Source of the DNA: Kitasatospora setae KM-6054
GTDB lineage: Bacteria > Actinomycetota > Actinomycetes > Streptomycetales > Streptomycetaceae
DNA: 64,000 nt
Reading direction: 5' to 3'
Assembly (NCBI RefSeq): GCF_000269985.1
Contig: NC_016109.1
Coordinates: 7,653,001 to 7,717,000 of the forward strand
Below, in pieces: positions 1-8,240 of this stretch (positions within the stretch are counted from its first letter, which is position 1; the number at the start of each line of letters is the position of its first letter). Below the pieces are notes generated by a model that worked only from the letters and a program-made list of their open reading frames with translations, made no database searches and was not told where the DNA came from. The position numbers and the translations under genes are program-made.

Positions 1-2
1 TC

Positions 3-275
3 CTGTTCGTGCTGTTCGGGGCCGCGCACTTCGACCGACTGCGCGCCCACCGCGCCGTCCAGGACTTCCTGACCGGCGCCGGCCCTGCCGTCATCGGCGC
101 GATCGCCGGCTCCGCCCTCCCGCTCGCGCTGGCCCTCGGCCGCCCCTGGCAGTACGCCGTGCTGGGCCTCGCCGCGCTCTGGCTGCTGGTGCTGCGCCGG
201 GGCGTCGTCCCCTGCCTGCTCGGCGCGGCCGGCCTCGGCGTGCTCGCCGCCGCGGCCGGCCTCGCGCTGCCCTGA
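3..275 (+). CDS. Chromate transporter (CHR family), C-terminal fragment
   Basis: The gene enters from the left edge in frame and ends at a TGA, so only about 90 residues are visible. They hold alternating hydrophobic segments with a short polar loop near the front (RLRAHRAVQDFL), followed by small-residue-rich helices. This matches the last helices of ChrA-type chromate efflux proteins, which export chromate across the plasma membrane. The assignment rests on this tail only; another multi-pass transporter cannot be excluded. No terminator-like hairpin is obvious before the convergent gene that ends at 301. Confidence 0.55.
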   Translation: MFVLFGAAHFDRLRAHRAVQDFLTGAGPAVIGAIAGSALPLALALGRPWQYAVLGLAALWLLVLRRGVVPCLLGAAGLGVLAAAAGLALP

Positions 276-300
276 GCCGTCTGCCCAGAACGCCGTTCTC

Positions 301-1119
301 CTAGAACGCTGGGAGGGCGGCCTCCTCGGGGCTGTTCGGGGTGGTGAGCGGGGCGAGCCGGGTGGCGTGCACGAGGGCGCGGGCCACCCGCAGGTCCTCG
401 CCCTGTTCGGGGTGCCACTGGACGCCGACGGTGAAGCCCGCGCCCTCGACCGCCTCGATCGTGCCGTCCTCGGCGTACGCGCTGGCGGTCAGGCCCTCGC
501 CGAGCCGGGCGACCGCCTGGTGGTGGAAGGTCGGGACGACCACCGACTCCTCCGGCAGCAGGTCCGCCAGCAGCGTGCCGGGGACGGGGCGCACCGCGTG
601 CCGCCCGTACTCGCCGGGCCCGCCGATGTGGCTCAGCTCCTCGCCGACCACGTCCGGCAGGTGCTGGATCAGCGAGCCGCCGCACACCACGTTCAGCAGT
701 TGCATGCCCCGGCAGATCCCCAGCAGCGGGGTGCCGGCGGCGAGCGCGGCGCGGATCAGCGCGGCCTCCCACAGGTCGCGCTCGGGGGCGTTGGCGATCG
801 TCTTCTCGTGCGGGCGCTCGCCGTACAGCACCGGGTCGACGTCCTCGCCGCCCGAGATCACCAGGCCGTCCAGCCGGGACACCACGGCCGCCGCGTGCTC
901 CGGGGCGTCCGGCGGCAGCATCACGGCGATGCCGCCGGCCGCGCGCACCAGCTCGGGGTAGCGCACGGGCAGCAGGACGGAGCGCAGGCGGTCCCAGCGC
1001 CCCCAGGCGGCGTCGCCGAGGTAGGTGCTGATGCCGATCACGGGCCGGGCCGCGGGACGACCGGAGGCGGGGCCCGGCGCGGGACGGGTCACGGGAGGAC
1101 GAGAGGTCATGGCGCGCAT
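301..1119 (-). CDS. Gamma-glutamyl-gamma-aminobutyrate hydrolase family protein (peptidase C26, class I amidotransferase fold)
   Basis: The 272-residue protein has the nucleophile elbow GICRG with Cys136 and the catalytic HPE at 236-238. An early ISGGEDVDP segment is typical of the PuuD-like C26 group, whose members hydrolyse gamma-glutamyl amides such as gamma-glutamyl-GABA. It is cytoplasmic, with no signal peptide. A second ATG three codons downstream (1110) is an equally good start; neither has a clear ribosome binding site. It is transcribed alone, convergent with the fragment at the left edge and divergent from the DUF2510 gene. Substrate is inferred from the family. Confidence 0.88.
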   Translation of the reverse strand: MRAMTSRPPVTRPAPGPASGRPAARPVIGISTYLGDAAWGRWDRLRSVLLPVRYPELVRAAGGIAVMLPPDAPEHAAAVVSRLDGLVISGGEDVDPVLYGERPHEKTIANAPERDLWEAALIRAALAAGTPLLGICRGMQLLNVVCGGSLIQHLPDVVGEELSHIGGPGEYGRHAVRPVPGTLLADLLPEESVVVPTFHHQAVARLGEGLTASAYAEDGTIEAVEGAGFTVGVQWHPEQGEDLRVARALVHATRLAPLTTPNSPEEAALPAF

Positions 1120-1317
1120 TCTGCCGTGCGCCCCCGCGCGCCGCCGGGTGACCCACCCATCTCGTGCGCCCCATCAGGCGCGTGGAGCACGGCGCGCGCC
1201 CCGGTGGTGCCCCGGAAGCACCCGGGAGGGGGGACTGACGTCCGATTCTCACCGGAATCTCATCGCCGGACCCCCGTTTCCGGCCCCGCCCTGATTTCCC
1301 GCTTATCCGCAGCCCCC

Positions 1318-1323
1318 TAGGGT
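1318..1323 (+). promoter_or_regulatory. Candidate -10 hexamer of a leaderless promoter
   Basis: TAGGGT lies 7 bases before the GTG at 1331, so transcription would begin at or next to the start codon. No convincing -35 element is visible. Confidence 0.45.
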
Positions 1324-1330
1324 CTCTACC

Positions 1331-2530
1331 GTGAGCGAGCAGCAGATTCCGGCCGGGTGGTACCCGGACCCCGTCGACACCGACAGCGACCCCCGCCCCC
1401 AGCGCTGGTGGGACGGCACCGGCTGGACGGCCGAAACCCGCCCGGCCCCCGCGCCGCAGCCGGAGGCCGCCCCCACCGACGCCCCGCCTCCGGCGGCGCC
1501 CGCCGGGACGTCCCCTGGAACGTCCCCCGGGACGCCTTCCACGGAGGACACCGCCGTCCTCGAGGGCACCGTGCTGGACGCCTCCGGGCAGACCGTCAGC
1601 TACCCCCCGCTGCCCCCGTACACCGGGCAGTACGGGGCCAAGCCGACCCGCGACCGGGCCCCGAAGCCCGTCCTGGTCGCCGCCTCGGTCGCCGCCGTGC
1701 TCGGCCTCGCGATCGGCTCCGGCGTCACCTACCTCGCGATGGACGGCCGCCACGACGACACCAAGACCGCCTCCCGCAGCTCGGACGGGCAGCGCTTCGG
1801 CGGCGGCCTCTTCGGCGACGGCGAGGGCGGCGAGGGCGGCAACGGCGGCAAGGGCGGGAACGGGAGCGGCGGGGGCAACAGCGACCCGTTCGGCTTCGGC
1901 GACGGCGGCAAGAACGACCAGGGCAACGGCCAGGGCAACGGCGGCGGCACCGGCAAGAACGGCAAGGGGAACGGCAACGGCAACGGCGGCGGCACCGGCA
2001 CCGGCAAGAACGCCCAGGCCGCCGTCGACATGGTCAACGGCATCTCGCTGCCGATCCCCGGCGGCTGGGACGGCGGCACCACCGCCGCCGGCTACGCGGC
2101 CCTCTCCATCGGCAGCTACACCTGCGTCGACGGCTCGGACAGCTGCTCGCTGGGCGGCGTCTCCACCGGCCAGCTCAAGGGCAACGACGCGAAGAAGGCC
2201 GCCCAGGACGACATCGCGACCGCCGCGAAGGAGGCGTACGGCGACCTGAACGGCCACCAGGAGCTGAAGAGCGAGGCCGTCACGGTGGCCGGCCAGTCCG
2301 GCTACCTGGTCCGCTGGAAGGTCGACGCGGCCAAGGGCAACCCCGGCTACGTCGAGACGGTCGTCTTCCCGACCGCCGACGGCAAGGCCCTGACCGCCGT
2401 CCACTTCGGCTTCGACATCGCCGACAAGGCCCCGGGCCCCGACCAGATGGACACCATCGTCAAGGGCATCACCAAGGTCGACCCCAGCACCCTCAAGGGC
2501 GGCACCGGCGGCGCCGGCACCACCACCTGA
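1331..2530 (+). CDS. DUF2510 domain membrane protein with a glycine-rich linker
   Basis: The 399-residue protein opens with a DUF2510 motif at residues 9-35 (GWYPDP followed by RWWDGTGWT), then a Pro-rich stretch. A single membrane helix lies at about 113-137. A Gly/Asn/Lys low-complexity linker covers about 150-225, and a globular C-terminal domain follows, predicted outside the cell. That domain carries a possible disulfide pair (YTCVDGSDSCS). DUF2510 proteins are common, poorly characterised actinobacterial membrane proteins. The GTG start is supported by a -10-like hexamer 7 bases upstream and by the family N-terminus. Function unknown. Confidence 0.85.
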   Translation: MSEQQIPAGWYPDPVDTDSDPRPQRWWDGTGWTAETRPAPAPQPEAAPTDAPPPAAPAGTSPGTSPGTPSTEDTAVLEGTVLDASGQTVSYPPLPPYTGQYGAKPTRDRAPKPVLVAASVAAVLGLAIGSGVTYLAMDGRHDDTKTASRSSDGQRFGGGLFGDGEGGEGGNGGKGGNGSGGGNSDPFGFGDGGKNDQGNGQGNGGGTGKNGKGNGNGNGGGTGTGKNAQAAVDMVNGISLPIPGGWDGGTTAAGYAALSIGSYTCVDGSDSCSLGGVSTGQLKGNDAKKAAQDDIATAAKEAYGDLNGHQELKSEAVTVAGQSGYLVRWKVDAAKGNPGYVETVVFPTADGKALTAVHFGFDIADKAPGPDQMDTIVKGITKVDPSTLKGGTGGAGTTT

Positions 2531-2632
2531 CCGGGACCGGCACCGGGAGCCACCCCCGCCCACACCGGACCGCGGCCCGGCGCACCGCCCACTCGGGGGC
2601 GCGGAGCGCCGGGCCGCTCCCGTCCGTCCCCC

Positions 2633-3835
2633 CTACCCGCCCCCGCCCCCGCCCCCGCTCTCACCCCCGCGCAGCAGCGTGTTGAGCCGGGCCGCCTGCC
2701 GGATCAGGTGGTCCCGTTCGGCCGCCGTGCCGGCCTCGCGGGCCGCTGCCGCGTACAGCGCGGCGGCGGTCGGAAGGTCGTCGGCGCGTTCGTGGAGGTA
2801 GGCGCGGGCGGCGGTGTGGCGGGGGAGCGCGGGGTCGAGTGCGGCGAGTGCGGCGAGGCCGACGCGGGGGCCGTCCGCCTCGCCGAGGGCGACGGCCCGG
2901 TTGAGGCGGGCCACCGGGTTGCCGGTCAGGGCGATCAGCTCGTCGTACCACTCGACGATCTGGACCCAGTCGGTCTCGGCGGCGGTCGGCGCGTCCGCGT
3001 GCAGGGCGGCGATCGCGGCCTGGGCCTGGTACTCGCCGAGCCGGTCGCGGGTCAGCGCGGCCTGCAGGACGGCGACGCCCTCGGCGATGGCGGCGGTGTC
3101 CCAGCGGGTGCGGTCCTGTTCGGCGAGCGGGACGAGGCTGCCGTCGGGCCCGGTCCGGCCGGCCCGGCGGGCGTGGTGCAGCAGCATCAGGGCGAGCAGC
3201 CCGGCGGCTTCGGGGTGGTCGACCAGGGCGGCGAGCTGCCGGGTCAGCCGGATCGCCTCCGCCGCCAGGTCGACGTCGCCCGAGTAGCCCTCGTTGAACA
3301 CCAGGTAGAGCACCCGCAGCACGGTCGCGACGTCCCCGGGCCGGTCCAGCCGGACGCCCGCGACGGTGCGCTTGGCCCGGCTGATCCGCTGCGCCATGGT
3401 CGCCTCCGGCACCAGGTACGCGGCGGCGATCTGCCGGGTGGTCAGCCCGCCGACGGCGCGCAGCGTCAGCGCCACCGCCGAGGACGGCGTCAGCGACGGG
3501 TGCGCGCACAGGAAGTACAGCCGCAGCGAGTCGTCGCTGTCCGGGACCGGTCCGGGCGCGGGCTGCTCGTCGACGGCGTCCTCCCGGCGGCGGCGCGCGC
3601 TGTCGGCCCGCGCCGCGTCCAGGAAGCGCCGCCAGGCGGTGGTCACCAGCCAGCCCTTCGGGTCCCGGGGCGGCTCGTCCGGCCAGTGCCGGACCGCCTC
3701 CAGCAGCGCCTCCTGGACGGCGTCCTCGGCCGCCGCGAAGTCGGCCCCGCGCCGCACCAGCACGCCCAGCACCTGCGGTGTCAGCACGCGCAGCAGCGCC
3801 TCGTCGACCCCGCCGGGCCGGGCGGGCCCGGTCAT
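2633..3835 (-). CDS. ECF sigma factor of the ECF42 type with C-terminal TPR-like extension
   Basis: The 400-residue protein is about twice the length of a minimal ECF sigma factor. Region 2 is near residues 10-75 (AEDAVQEALLEAVRHWP, then PKGWLVTTAWRRFLD) and region 4 near 125-165 (LRAVGGLTTRQIAAAYLVPEATMAQRISRAKRT). The remaining roughly 230 residues are helical, as in ECF42, where a TPR-like extension replaces an anti-sigma partner. It overlaps the upstream DGPF/YCII gene by ATGA (3832-3835), so the two are translationally coupled. ECF42 genes are known to pair with DGPF proteins. The frame stays open to 4435, but the coupled ATG is the likely start. Confidence 0.9.
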   Translation of the reverse strand: MTGPARPGGVDEALLRVLTPQVLGVLVRRGADFAAAEDAVQEALLEAVRHWPDEPPRDPKGWLVTTAWRRFLDAARADSARRRREDAVDEQPAPGPVPDSDDSLRLYFLCAHPSLTPSSAVALTLRAVGGLTTRQIAAAYLVPEATMAQRISRAKRTVAGVRLDRPGDVATVLRVLYLVFNEGYSGDVDLAAEAIRLTRQLAALVDHPEAAGLLALMLLHHARRAGRTGPDGSLVPLAEQDRTRWDTAAIAEGVAVLQAALTRDRLGEYQAQAAIAALHADAPTAAETDWVQIVEWYDELIALTGNPVARLNRAVALGEADGPRVGLAALAALDPALPRHTAARAYLHERADDLPTAAALYAAAAREAGTAAERDHLIRQAARLNTLLRGGESGGGGGGG

Positions 3836-4239
3836 TCGGTGACGGTCGGCGGCTCGGACATGACCGGACGCAGCTCCAGCCACTCGCGGATCGGCTCCCC
3901 GCCCGCGCCGGGCGCCGCCGACAGCTCGCCGGCCAGCTCCAGGGCCCGTTCCCGGCTGTCCACGTCGATGATCATCCAGCCGGCGATCAGGTCCTTGGTC
4001 TCGGCGAACGGCCCGTCCGTCACCGGCGGCTTCCCCTCGCCCCCGTACTGCACCCAGGTGCCCTCCGGCGCCAGCCCCTGGGCGTCCACGAACTCGCCGG
4101 TGCCCTCCAGCTTCGCGGCGAAGTCGCGCATGTACCGGATGTGCGCGGTGACCTCCGCGGGCGTCCAGCGGTCCATCGGGACGAAGCCCTCGGGCTCCGG
4201 CGCGCCGCGGTAGTGCTTGAGCAGCAGGTACTTGGCCAT
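3832..4239 (-). CDS. DGPF/YCII-domain protein, partner of the ECF42 sigma factor
   Basis: The 135-residue protein begins MAKYLLLKHYRG and contains the diagnostic DGPFAETKDLIAGW motif in its middle, so it is a YCII-related DGPF protein. These are small cytoplasmic proteins with a ferredoxin-like fold; their biochemical role is not established. A GGAGGAG ribosome binding site sits 8 bases upstream of the ATG. It is the first gene of the two-gene operon with the sigma factor and is preceded by a good ECF42-type promoter, so it is the likely main target of that sigma factor. Confidence 0.9.
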   Translation of the reverse strand: MAKYLLLKHYRGAPEPEGFVPMDRWTPAEVTAHIRYMRDFAAKLEGTGEFVDAQGLAPEGTWVQYGGEGKPPVTDGPFAETKDLIAGWMIIDVDSRERALELAGELSAAPGAGGEPIREWLELRPVMSEPPTVTE

Positions 4240-4292
4240 CGGTCTCACTCCTCCGTGCGGATGCGGCCCATTCTGGCCGCTCACACCCCTGG

Positions 4293-4319
4293 GACGGAGC
4301 CGCTGCCGGGTTCTCGACA
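4293..4319 (-). promoter_or_regulatory. Candidate ECF42-type promoter of the DGPF-sigma operon
   Basis: On the minus strand, TGTCGA (4319-4314) is followed after exactly 17 bases by CGTC (4296-4293). This fits the -35 TGTCGA and -10 CG(A/T)C pattern described for ECF42 targets. It lies about 55 bases upstream of the DGPF start and in its orientation, which predicts autoregulation. Confidence 0.65.
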
Positions 4320-4547
4320 CGGTCCGGCGAAATTCCTCGGAAAAAGTTCCGCCGCCCCCGCCCGGAGCAGCCCCACCCCGGCCCCCCACGGCCCCCGGCC
4401 GCCCCGGACCCCACCGCCGGACCCCTCGGCCCCACCCGCGCCCCGGGCAGCCGCCACGAGCCCGCCCAGCACCTCGCCGCACACTCGCTGACCTGGCCTT
4501 ATTCCTCCATCCTCCCTAGGATCGAGGGGATTCGGAAGGGGGGCCGG

Positions 4548-5306
4548 ATGGACCGGACCGCACGCACCGTCGAGGACGTCCTCACACTCCTGGACGGCCT
4601 GTTCCACACCGAACCCGCGCCACCGCCCGCCGCGGGCGGGCGGCTCGGTACCGGTGACGGCCGGGACTTCTGGGACCGCTTCTACAGCGACCGCTCCCGC
4701 CCCGTCCCGTTCTTCGCCGCGAAACCGGACGAGAACCTCGCCGCCCACCTCGACAGCGGCCTGCTCGCCCCGGGCCACGCCCTCGACCTCGGCTGCGGCG
4801 CCGGGCGCAACGCGCTCCACCTCGCGGCCCGCGGGTTCACCGTCGACGCCGTCGACCTCTCGCCGGTCGCCCTCGCCTGGGCCGCCGAACGCGCCCGCGC
4901 GGCGGGCGCCACCGTCCGGCTGCACCAGGGCGACGCCTTCGCCCTGCCCGCGGGCGCGTTCGAGGGCCCGTACGACCTGGTCGTCGACTCCGGCTGCTTC
5001 CACCACCTGCCCCCGCACCGCCGGATCAGCTACCTCGCCCTGCTCGACCGCGTCCTCGCCCCCGGCGGACACCTCGCCCTCACCTGCTTCGCCGCCGGCG
5101 AGGGCGGCATGGGCTCCGAACTCCCCGACGCCGACCTCTACCGCACCCGCGACCTGGCCGGCGGCCTCGCCTACACCCCCGCCGCGCTGCGCCGGATCTT
5201 CGGCGACCTCACCGAGGTCGAACTCCGCCGGATGCGCGAACTGCCGGACGAAGCCGAGCTGTTCGGCGTGCCGTTCCTGTGGACGGCGCTGTTCCGCCGC
5301 CGGTAG
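4548..5306 (+). CDS. Class I SAM-dependent methyltransferase
   Basis: The 252-residue protein has motif I at about 78-86 (ALDLGCGAGRN), an acidic end of beta-2 (VDAVDLS) and a motif IV-like VVDSGCFHHLP. This is the usual Rossmann-like fold of small-molecule methyltransferases, related to the TehB/UbiE type. The ATG is preceded by a purine-rich GGAAGGGGGG. A TAGGAT hexamer at about 4517 may be its -10 element. No neighbouring gene suggests the substrate. It is convergent with the next gene. Confidence 0.88.
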   Translation: MDRTARTVEDVLTLLDGLFHTEPAPPPAAGGRLGTGDGRDFWDRFYSDRSRPVPFFAAKPDENLAAHLDSGLLAPGHALDLGCGAGRNALHLAARGFTVDAVDLSPVALAWAAERARAAGATVRLHQGDAFALPAGAFEGPYDLVVDSGCFHHLPPHRRISYLALLDRVLAPGGHLALTCFAAGEGGMGSELPDADLYRTRDLAGGLAYTPAALRRIFGDLTEVELRRMRELPDEAELFGVPFLWTALFRRR

Positions 5307-5334
5307 GACACCGAGGTCGGGCGGCCGGCCGGGG

Positions 5335-6555
5335 TCAGAGGAAGGTGTGCCCCTCGCCCCGGTAGGTCGGGACGGTGGCGGTGACGGCGTCGCCCTCGAT
5401 CAGGTGCAACCGCTCGAAGCGCTCGCACAGTTCACCCGCCTTCGCGTGCCGGAACCACACCCGGTCGCCGATCAGCAGGTCGTCCGCGGCCGAGCCCAGC
5501 AGCGGGGTCTGCACCTCGCCCGCGCCCTCCTGCGGGTCGTAGCGCAGCCCGGCCGGCAGGTACGGGACGGGGGAGCGGTCCGCGCCCGCCGGACCGGAGG
5601 CGGGATAGCCGCCGCCGAGCACCGTCACCACGCCGACGCCGGGCCGCCGGACCACCGGCTGGGCGAACAGCGCGGCCGGACGGCCGTGGAACGCGCGGTA
5701 GTTGTCGAACAGCCGGGGAACGAACAGGCCCGAACCGGCGGCCACCTCGGTCACCGCGCGCTCCGCCACCGTCGACTCGACACTGCCGGTGCCGCCGCCG
5801 TTCACGAACTCCAGCTCGGCGACCTCGCGCACCCGCCGCACCACCTCGGCCCGCCGCACCGCCAGCTCGGCCCGCGCCTTCGCCTGCATCAGCCGCACCG
5901 CCGCCGACCGCACCGGCCGGCCCGGCACCGCGTCCCCGACACCCGCCACGTGGCCCTCGTACGCCATCAGGCCGACCACCTCGAACCCCCGCCGGGCGTT
6001 CACCAGTTCGGCGAACCGGCCGAGCTGCTCGGGCGTGCGCAGCGGCGAGCGGCGCGCCCCGACCCGGAGCCGGCCGCCCAGCAGCCGCAGCGAGGTGTCC
6101 AGCTCCAGGCAGACCCGCACGGTCGCCGAACCCCCGCGCGCCGCGTCGATCAGGTCCAGCTGGGCGACGTCGTCGACGACCACGCTCACCTGCCGGGCCA
6201 GCTCCGGATCGGCGGTCAGCCGACCGAACGCGGCCCGGTCCGCCGACGGGTACGCCAGCAGCACGTCGGTGAGACCCGACTCCACCAGCCACAGCGACTC
6301 CGCCAGCGTGAAGCTCATCAGCCCCGCGAACCCGTCCATGCCCAGCACCCGCTCCAGCAGCGCCCGGCACCGCACCGACTTCGACGCCACCCGGATCGGC
6401 TTCCCGCCCGCCCGCCGCACCAGGTCCGCCGCGTTCGCGTCGAACGCCGCCAGGTCGACGACGGCCAGCGGCGCGTCCAGGTGCGCCGTCGCCCGGTCGT
6501 AACGGGCCCGGTCGGAGACAGTGCCGCTGGTCGCGGGGGTGTCGAGGAGTGCCAT
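5335..6555 (-). CDS. Alanine racemase N-terminal fold enzyme (D-threonine aldolase / amino acid deaminase type)
   Basis: The roughly 406-residue protein begins its barrel with LAVVDLAAFDANAADLVRRAG. The pyridoxal phosphate lysine is Lys59 within RVASKS, as in fold-type III enzymes. The sequence beyond (GLMAYEGHVAGVG, EFVNGGGTGS, GGGYPASG) resembles the DSD1/D-threonine aldolase-like group in which a metal-binding C-terminal domain follows the barrel. The expected reaction is PLP-dependent deamination or aldol cleavage of a D-amino acid; the actual substrate is unknown. A start six codons upstream (6573) is possible; no ribosome binding site decides between them. Confidence 0.8.
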   Translation of the reverse strand: MALLDTPATSGTVSDRARYDRATAHLDAPLAVVDLAAFDANAADLVRRAGGKPIRVASKSVRCRALLERVLGMDGFAGLMSFTLAESLWLVESGLTDVLLAYPSADRAAFGRLTADPELARQVSVVVDDVAQLDLIDAARGGSATVRVCLELDTSLRLLGGRLRVGARRSPLRTPEQLGRFAELVNARRGFEVVGLMAYEGHVAGVGDAVPGRPVRSAAVRLMQAKARAELAVRRAEVVRRVREVAELEFVNGGGTGSVESTVAERAVTEVAAGSGLFVPRLFDNYRAFHGRPAALFAQPVVRRPGVGVVTVLGGGYPASGPAGADRSPVPYLPAGLRYDPQEGAGEVQTPLLGSAADDLLIGDRVWFRHAKAGELCERFERLHLIEGDAVTATVPTYRGEGHTFL

Positions 6556-6577
6556 GGCCGCAGACTGCCACATCCCC

Positions 6578-7357
6578 CTACCGGGCGGTAGATCCGAAGG
6601 CCCCCGAATCCGCCCCGCCCCCCTCCGGCCCCGCCGCCCCGCCGCCCTCGCCGCTCCCGCCACTGCCCGACGGGCCGCCGATCGCCGCCACCGCCCGGCG
6701 GGCCGCCGCCTCCACCGCCGACACGCCCGCCGCCAGGTCCGGCCAGCCGTCGGAGAGGACCGCGACCAGCGTCCCGTCCGGGCGGGCGCCCAAGCTGTCG
6801 ACGACCCACAGGCCGGTCGCGGTGCGCGGCAGCCAGCCGTTCTTGAGCGCGGTGGCGCCCGCCGCCGAGACGCCCCAGACCTGCGCGGGCACGACCTCCC
6901 GCATCAGTCCGGCCAGCCAGGCCCGCCCGGGGAGCGCGCGCGGGTCCCCGGCGGTGAAGATCCGGCGCAGCAGGCGGACCCGGTCGCCGGCGGTGGTCGT
7001 AGTCAGGCCCCAGTAGCCGTCCCGTCCGGCGGTGGTCTCCGGCAGGCCGAGCGCCCGGTAGGCCGCGTCCAGCCCGTCCGCGCCGCCGACCCGCTCGTAC
7101 AGTTCGCTCGCCGACGCGTTGTCGCTGCGGACGATCGCCGCCCGCGCCGACTCCCGCTCTGCGCCGGTCAGCCGCTCCACGCCGCCCGCCCGCAGCAGCA
7201 GCGCCGCGACCAGGTCGACCTTCACCGTGCTCGCGGTCACGAACCGCCCACCGCCGCGCACCGCCGCCGCCCCCGTCCGGGGCACCACCGCCGCCACCGC
7301 CAACCGTCCGCGCCGCTCCGCCTCGGCCGCCACCGCCAACCGTCCGCGCCGCTCCAC
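6578..7357 (-). CDS. Serine hydrolase of the class A beta-lactamase fold
   Basis: With the GTG start at 7357, which has GGAGGT six bases upstream, the protein has 259 residues. It shows STVK (43-46), SDN (78-80) and KNG (172-174), the three active-site boxes of class A beta-lactamases and DD-peptidase relatives, with KTG changed to KNG. No signal peptide is visible, which is odd for an enzyme that would act on cell-wall substrates or beta-lactams; an upstream in-frame extension also shows none. Near the N-terminus a 12-residue tandem duplication (ERRGRLAVAA twice) comes from a 36-bp DNA repeat. Activity is therefore uncertain. Confidence 0.8.
   Translation of the reverse strand: MERRGRLAVAAEAERRGRLAVAAVVPRTGAAAVRGGGRFVTASTVKVDLVAALLLRAGGVERLTGAERESARAAIVRSDNASASELYERVGGADGLDAAYRALGLPETTAGRDGYWGLTTTTAGDRVRLLRRIFTAGDPRALPGRAWLAGLMREVVPAQVWGVSAAGATALKNGWLPRTATGLWVVDSLGARPDGTLVAVLSDGWPDLAAGVSAVEAAARRAVAAIGGPSGSGGSGEGGGAAGPEGGGADSGAFGSTAR
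7291..7355. repeat. 36-bp tandem repeat inside the beta-lactamase-fold gene
   Basis: Bases 7291-7319 recur exactly at 7327-7355, a period of 36 bp. The repeat duplicates 12 codons immediately after the start codon of the minus-strand gene, so it lengthens the N-terminus without a frameshift. Confidence 0.9.
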
Positions 7358-7402
7358 CGCGTGACCTCCAGCTCCGTTGCCGTTCCCGGAGTAAACGTGG
7401 CA

Positions 7403-7408
7403 TACGCT
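7403..7408 (+). promoter_or_regulatory. Candidate -10 hexamer of a leaderless promoter
   Basis: TACGCT lies 6 bases before the GTG at 7415, which supports that GTG as both transcription and translation start. Confidence 0.45.
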
Positions 7409-7414
7409 CACGGG

Positions 7415-8161
7415 GTGGAGCGCAAGAACATCCCCAATCCCGGGTTCGCCGAGGACGACGGCACCGCCGATCCCGTCCTGGTCGCGGCCCTCGCCGCCTG
7501 GCAGCAGGACCCGGCCGCCGAGCCCGAGCTGCTCGCCGCCCTCACGCCGAGCCGGCTGATGGTGCCGATCGTGGCGCTGCTCGGCGAGGTCGAGGTCGAC
7601 GCGAACGGGCACCGGCACGAGAAGACCAGCGACATGGCCGTCCCGGTGGTGGAGGCCCCGGACGGGCGCCGCGCGCTGCCGGCGTTCACCTCGCTCGCCA
7701 CCATGGCCCGCTGGCGCGCGGACGCCCGCCCGGCGCCGGTCGCCGCCCCGCAGGCCGCGATGGTCGCCTTCGGGGAGCGCGCCGACACCCTGCTGGTCGA
7801 CCCGGCCGGACCGGTCGCCTACCAGCTGTCCGGCGCCCGGCTGCGCGCCGTCGCGGAGAACCGCCGCTACCTGCCCCCGCACCGCGACCCGGAGGTCCAG
7901 CAGGCCCTGCGCGACCTGCTCGCCGCCGAACCGGCCGTCAGCGCCGCCCACCTCGCCCCGGCCCCGGACGCCGACGCCACCCTGGCCCTCGTCCTCGCCG
8001 GCCCGGCCACCGACCCCGCCGCCCTCCAGGCCCTCGCCGCCCGCCTCGGCCCGGCCCTCGCCGCCGACCCGGCCCTGCGGCTGCGCCTCGACCAGGGCCT
8101 CCAGCTCGCCTTCCTGGCCCGCCCCCCGGAGCAGCCACCGTTCTACACCCGCTCCGCCTGA
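7415..8161 (+). CDS. SseB-family protein
   Basis: The roughly 248-residue protein opens with a characteristic NIPNPGFAEDDGTADPVLVAAL segment. It continues with RLMVPIVALLGE and a later MAVPVVEAPDGRRALPAFTS motif, as in actinobacterial SseB N-terminal-domain proteins. These are cytoplasmic; the name comes from an E. coli serine-sensitivity phenotype and the molecular role is unknown. The GTG at 7415 is chosen because it gives the family N-terminus and follows a -10-like hexamer by six bases. It is divergent from the beta-lactamase-fold gene, with only 57 bases between them, and convergent with the isoprenyl synthase-like gene. Confidence 0.85.
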   Translation: MERKNIPNPGFAEDDGTADPVLVAALAAWQQDPAAEPELLAALTPSRLMVPIVALLGEVEVDANGHRHEKTSDMAVPVVEAPDGRRALPAFTSLATMARWRADARPAPVAAPQAAMVAFGERADTLLVDPAGPVAYQLSGARLRAVAENRRYLPPHRDPEVQQALRDLLAAEPAVSAAHLAPAPDADATLALVLAGPATDPAALQALAARLGPALAADPALRLRLDQGLQLAFLARPPEQPPFYTRSA

Positions 8162-8240
8162 CGGTCACCGCCACCGCCGTCCGCGCCGCCGCCGTCCGCA
8201 CCGTCGACGATCCGCCTCCCCGGCGGGGCGAGAGCGGCGT

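Noticed and set aside
2633..4435. A 600-residue sigma factor starting at 4435
   Set aside because: The first 200 residues are a frame-shadow of the DGPF gene; the ATGA-coupled ATG at 3835 gives the family N-terminus.
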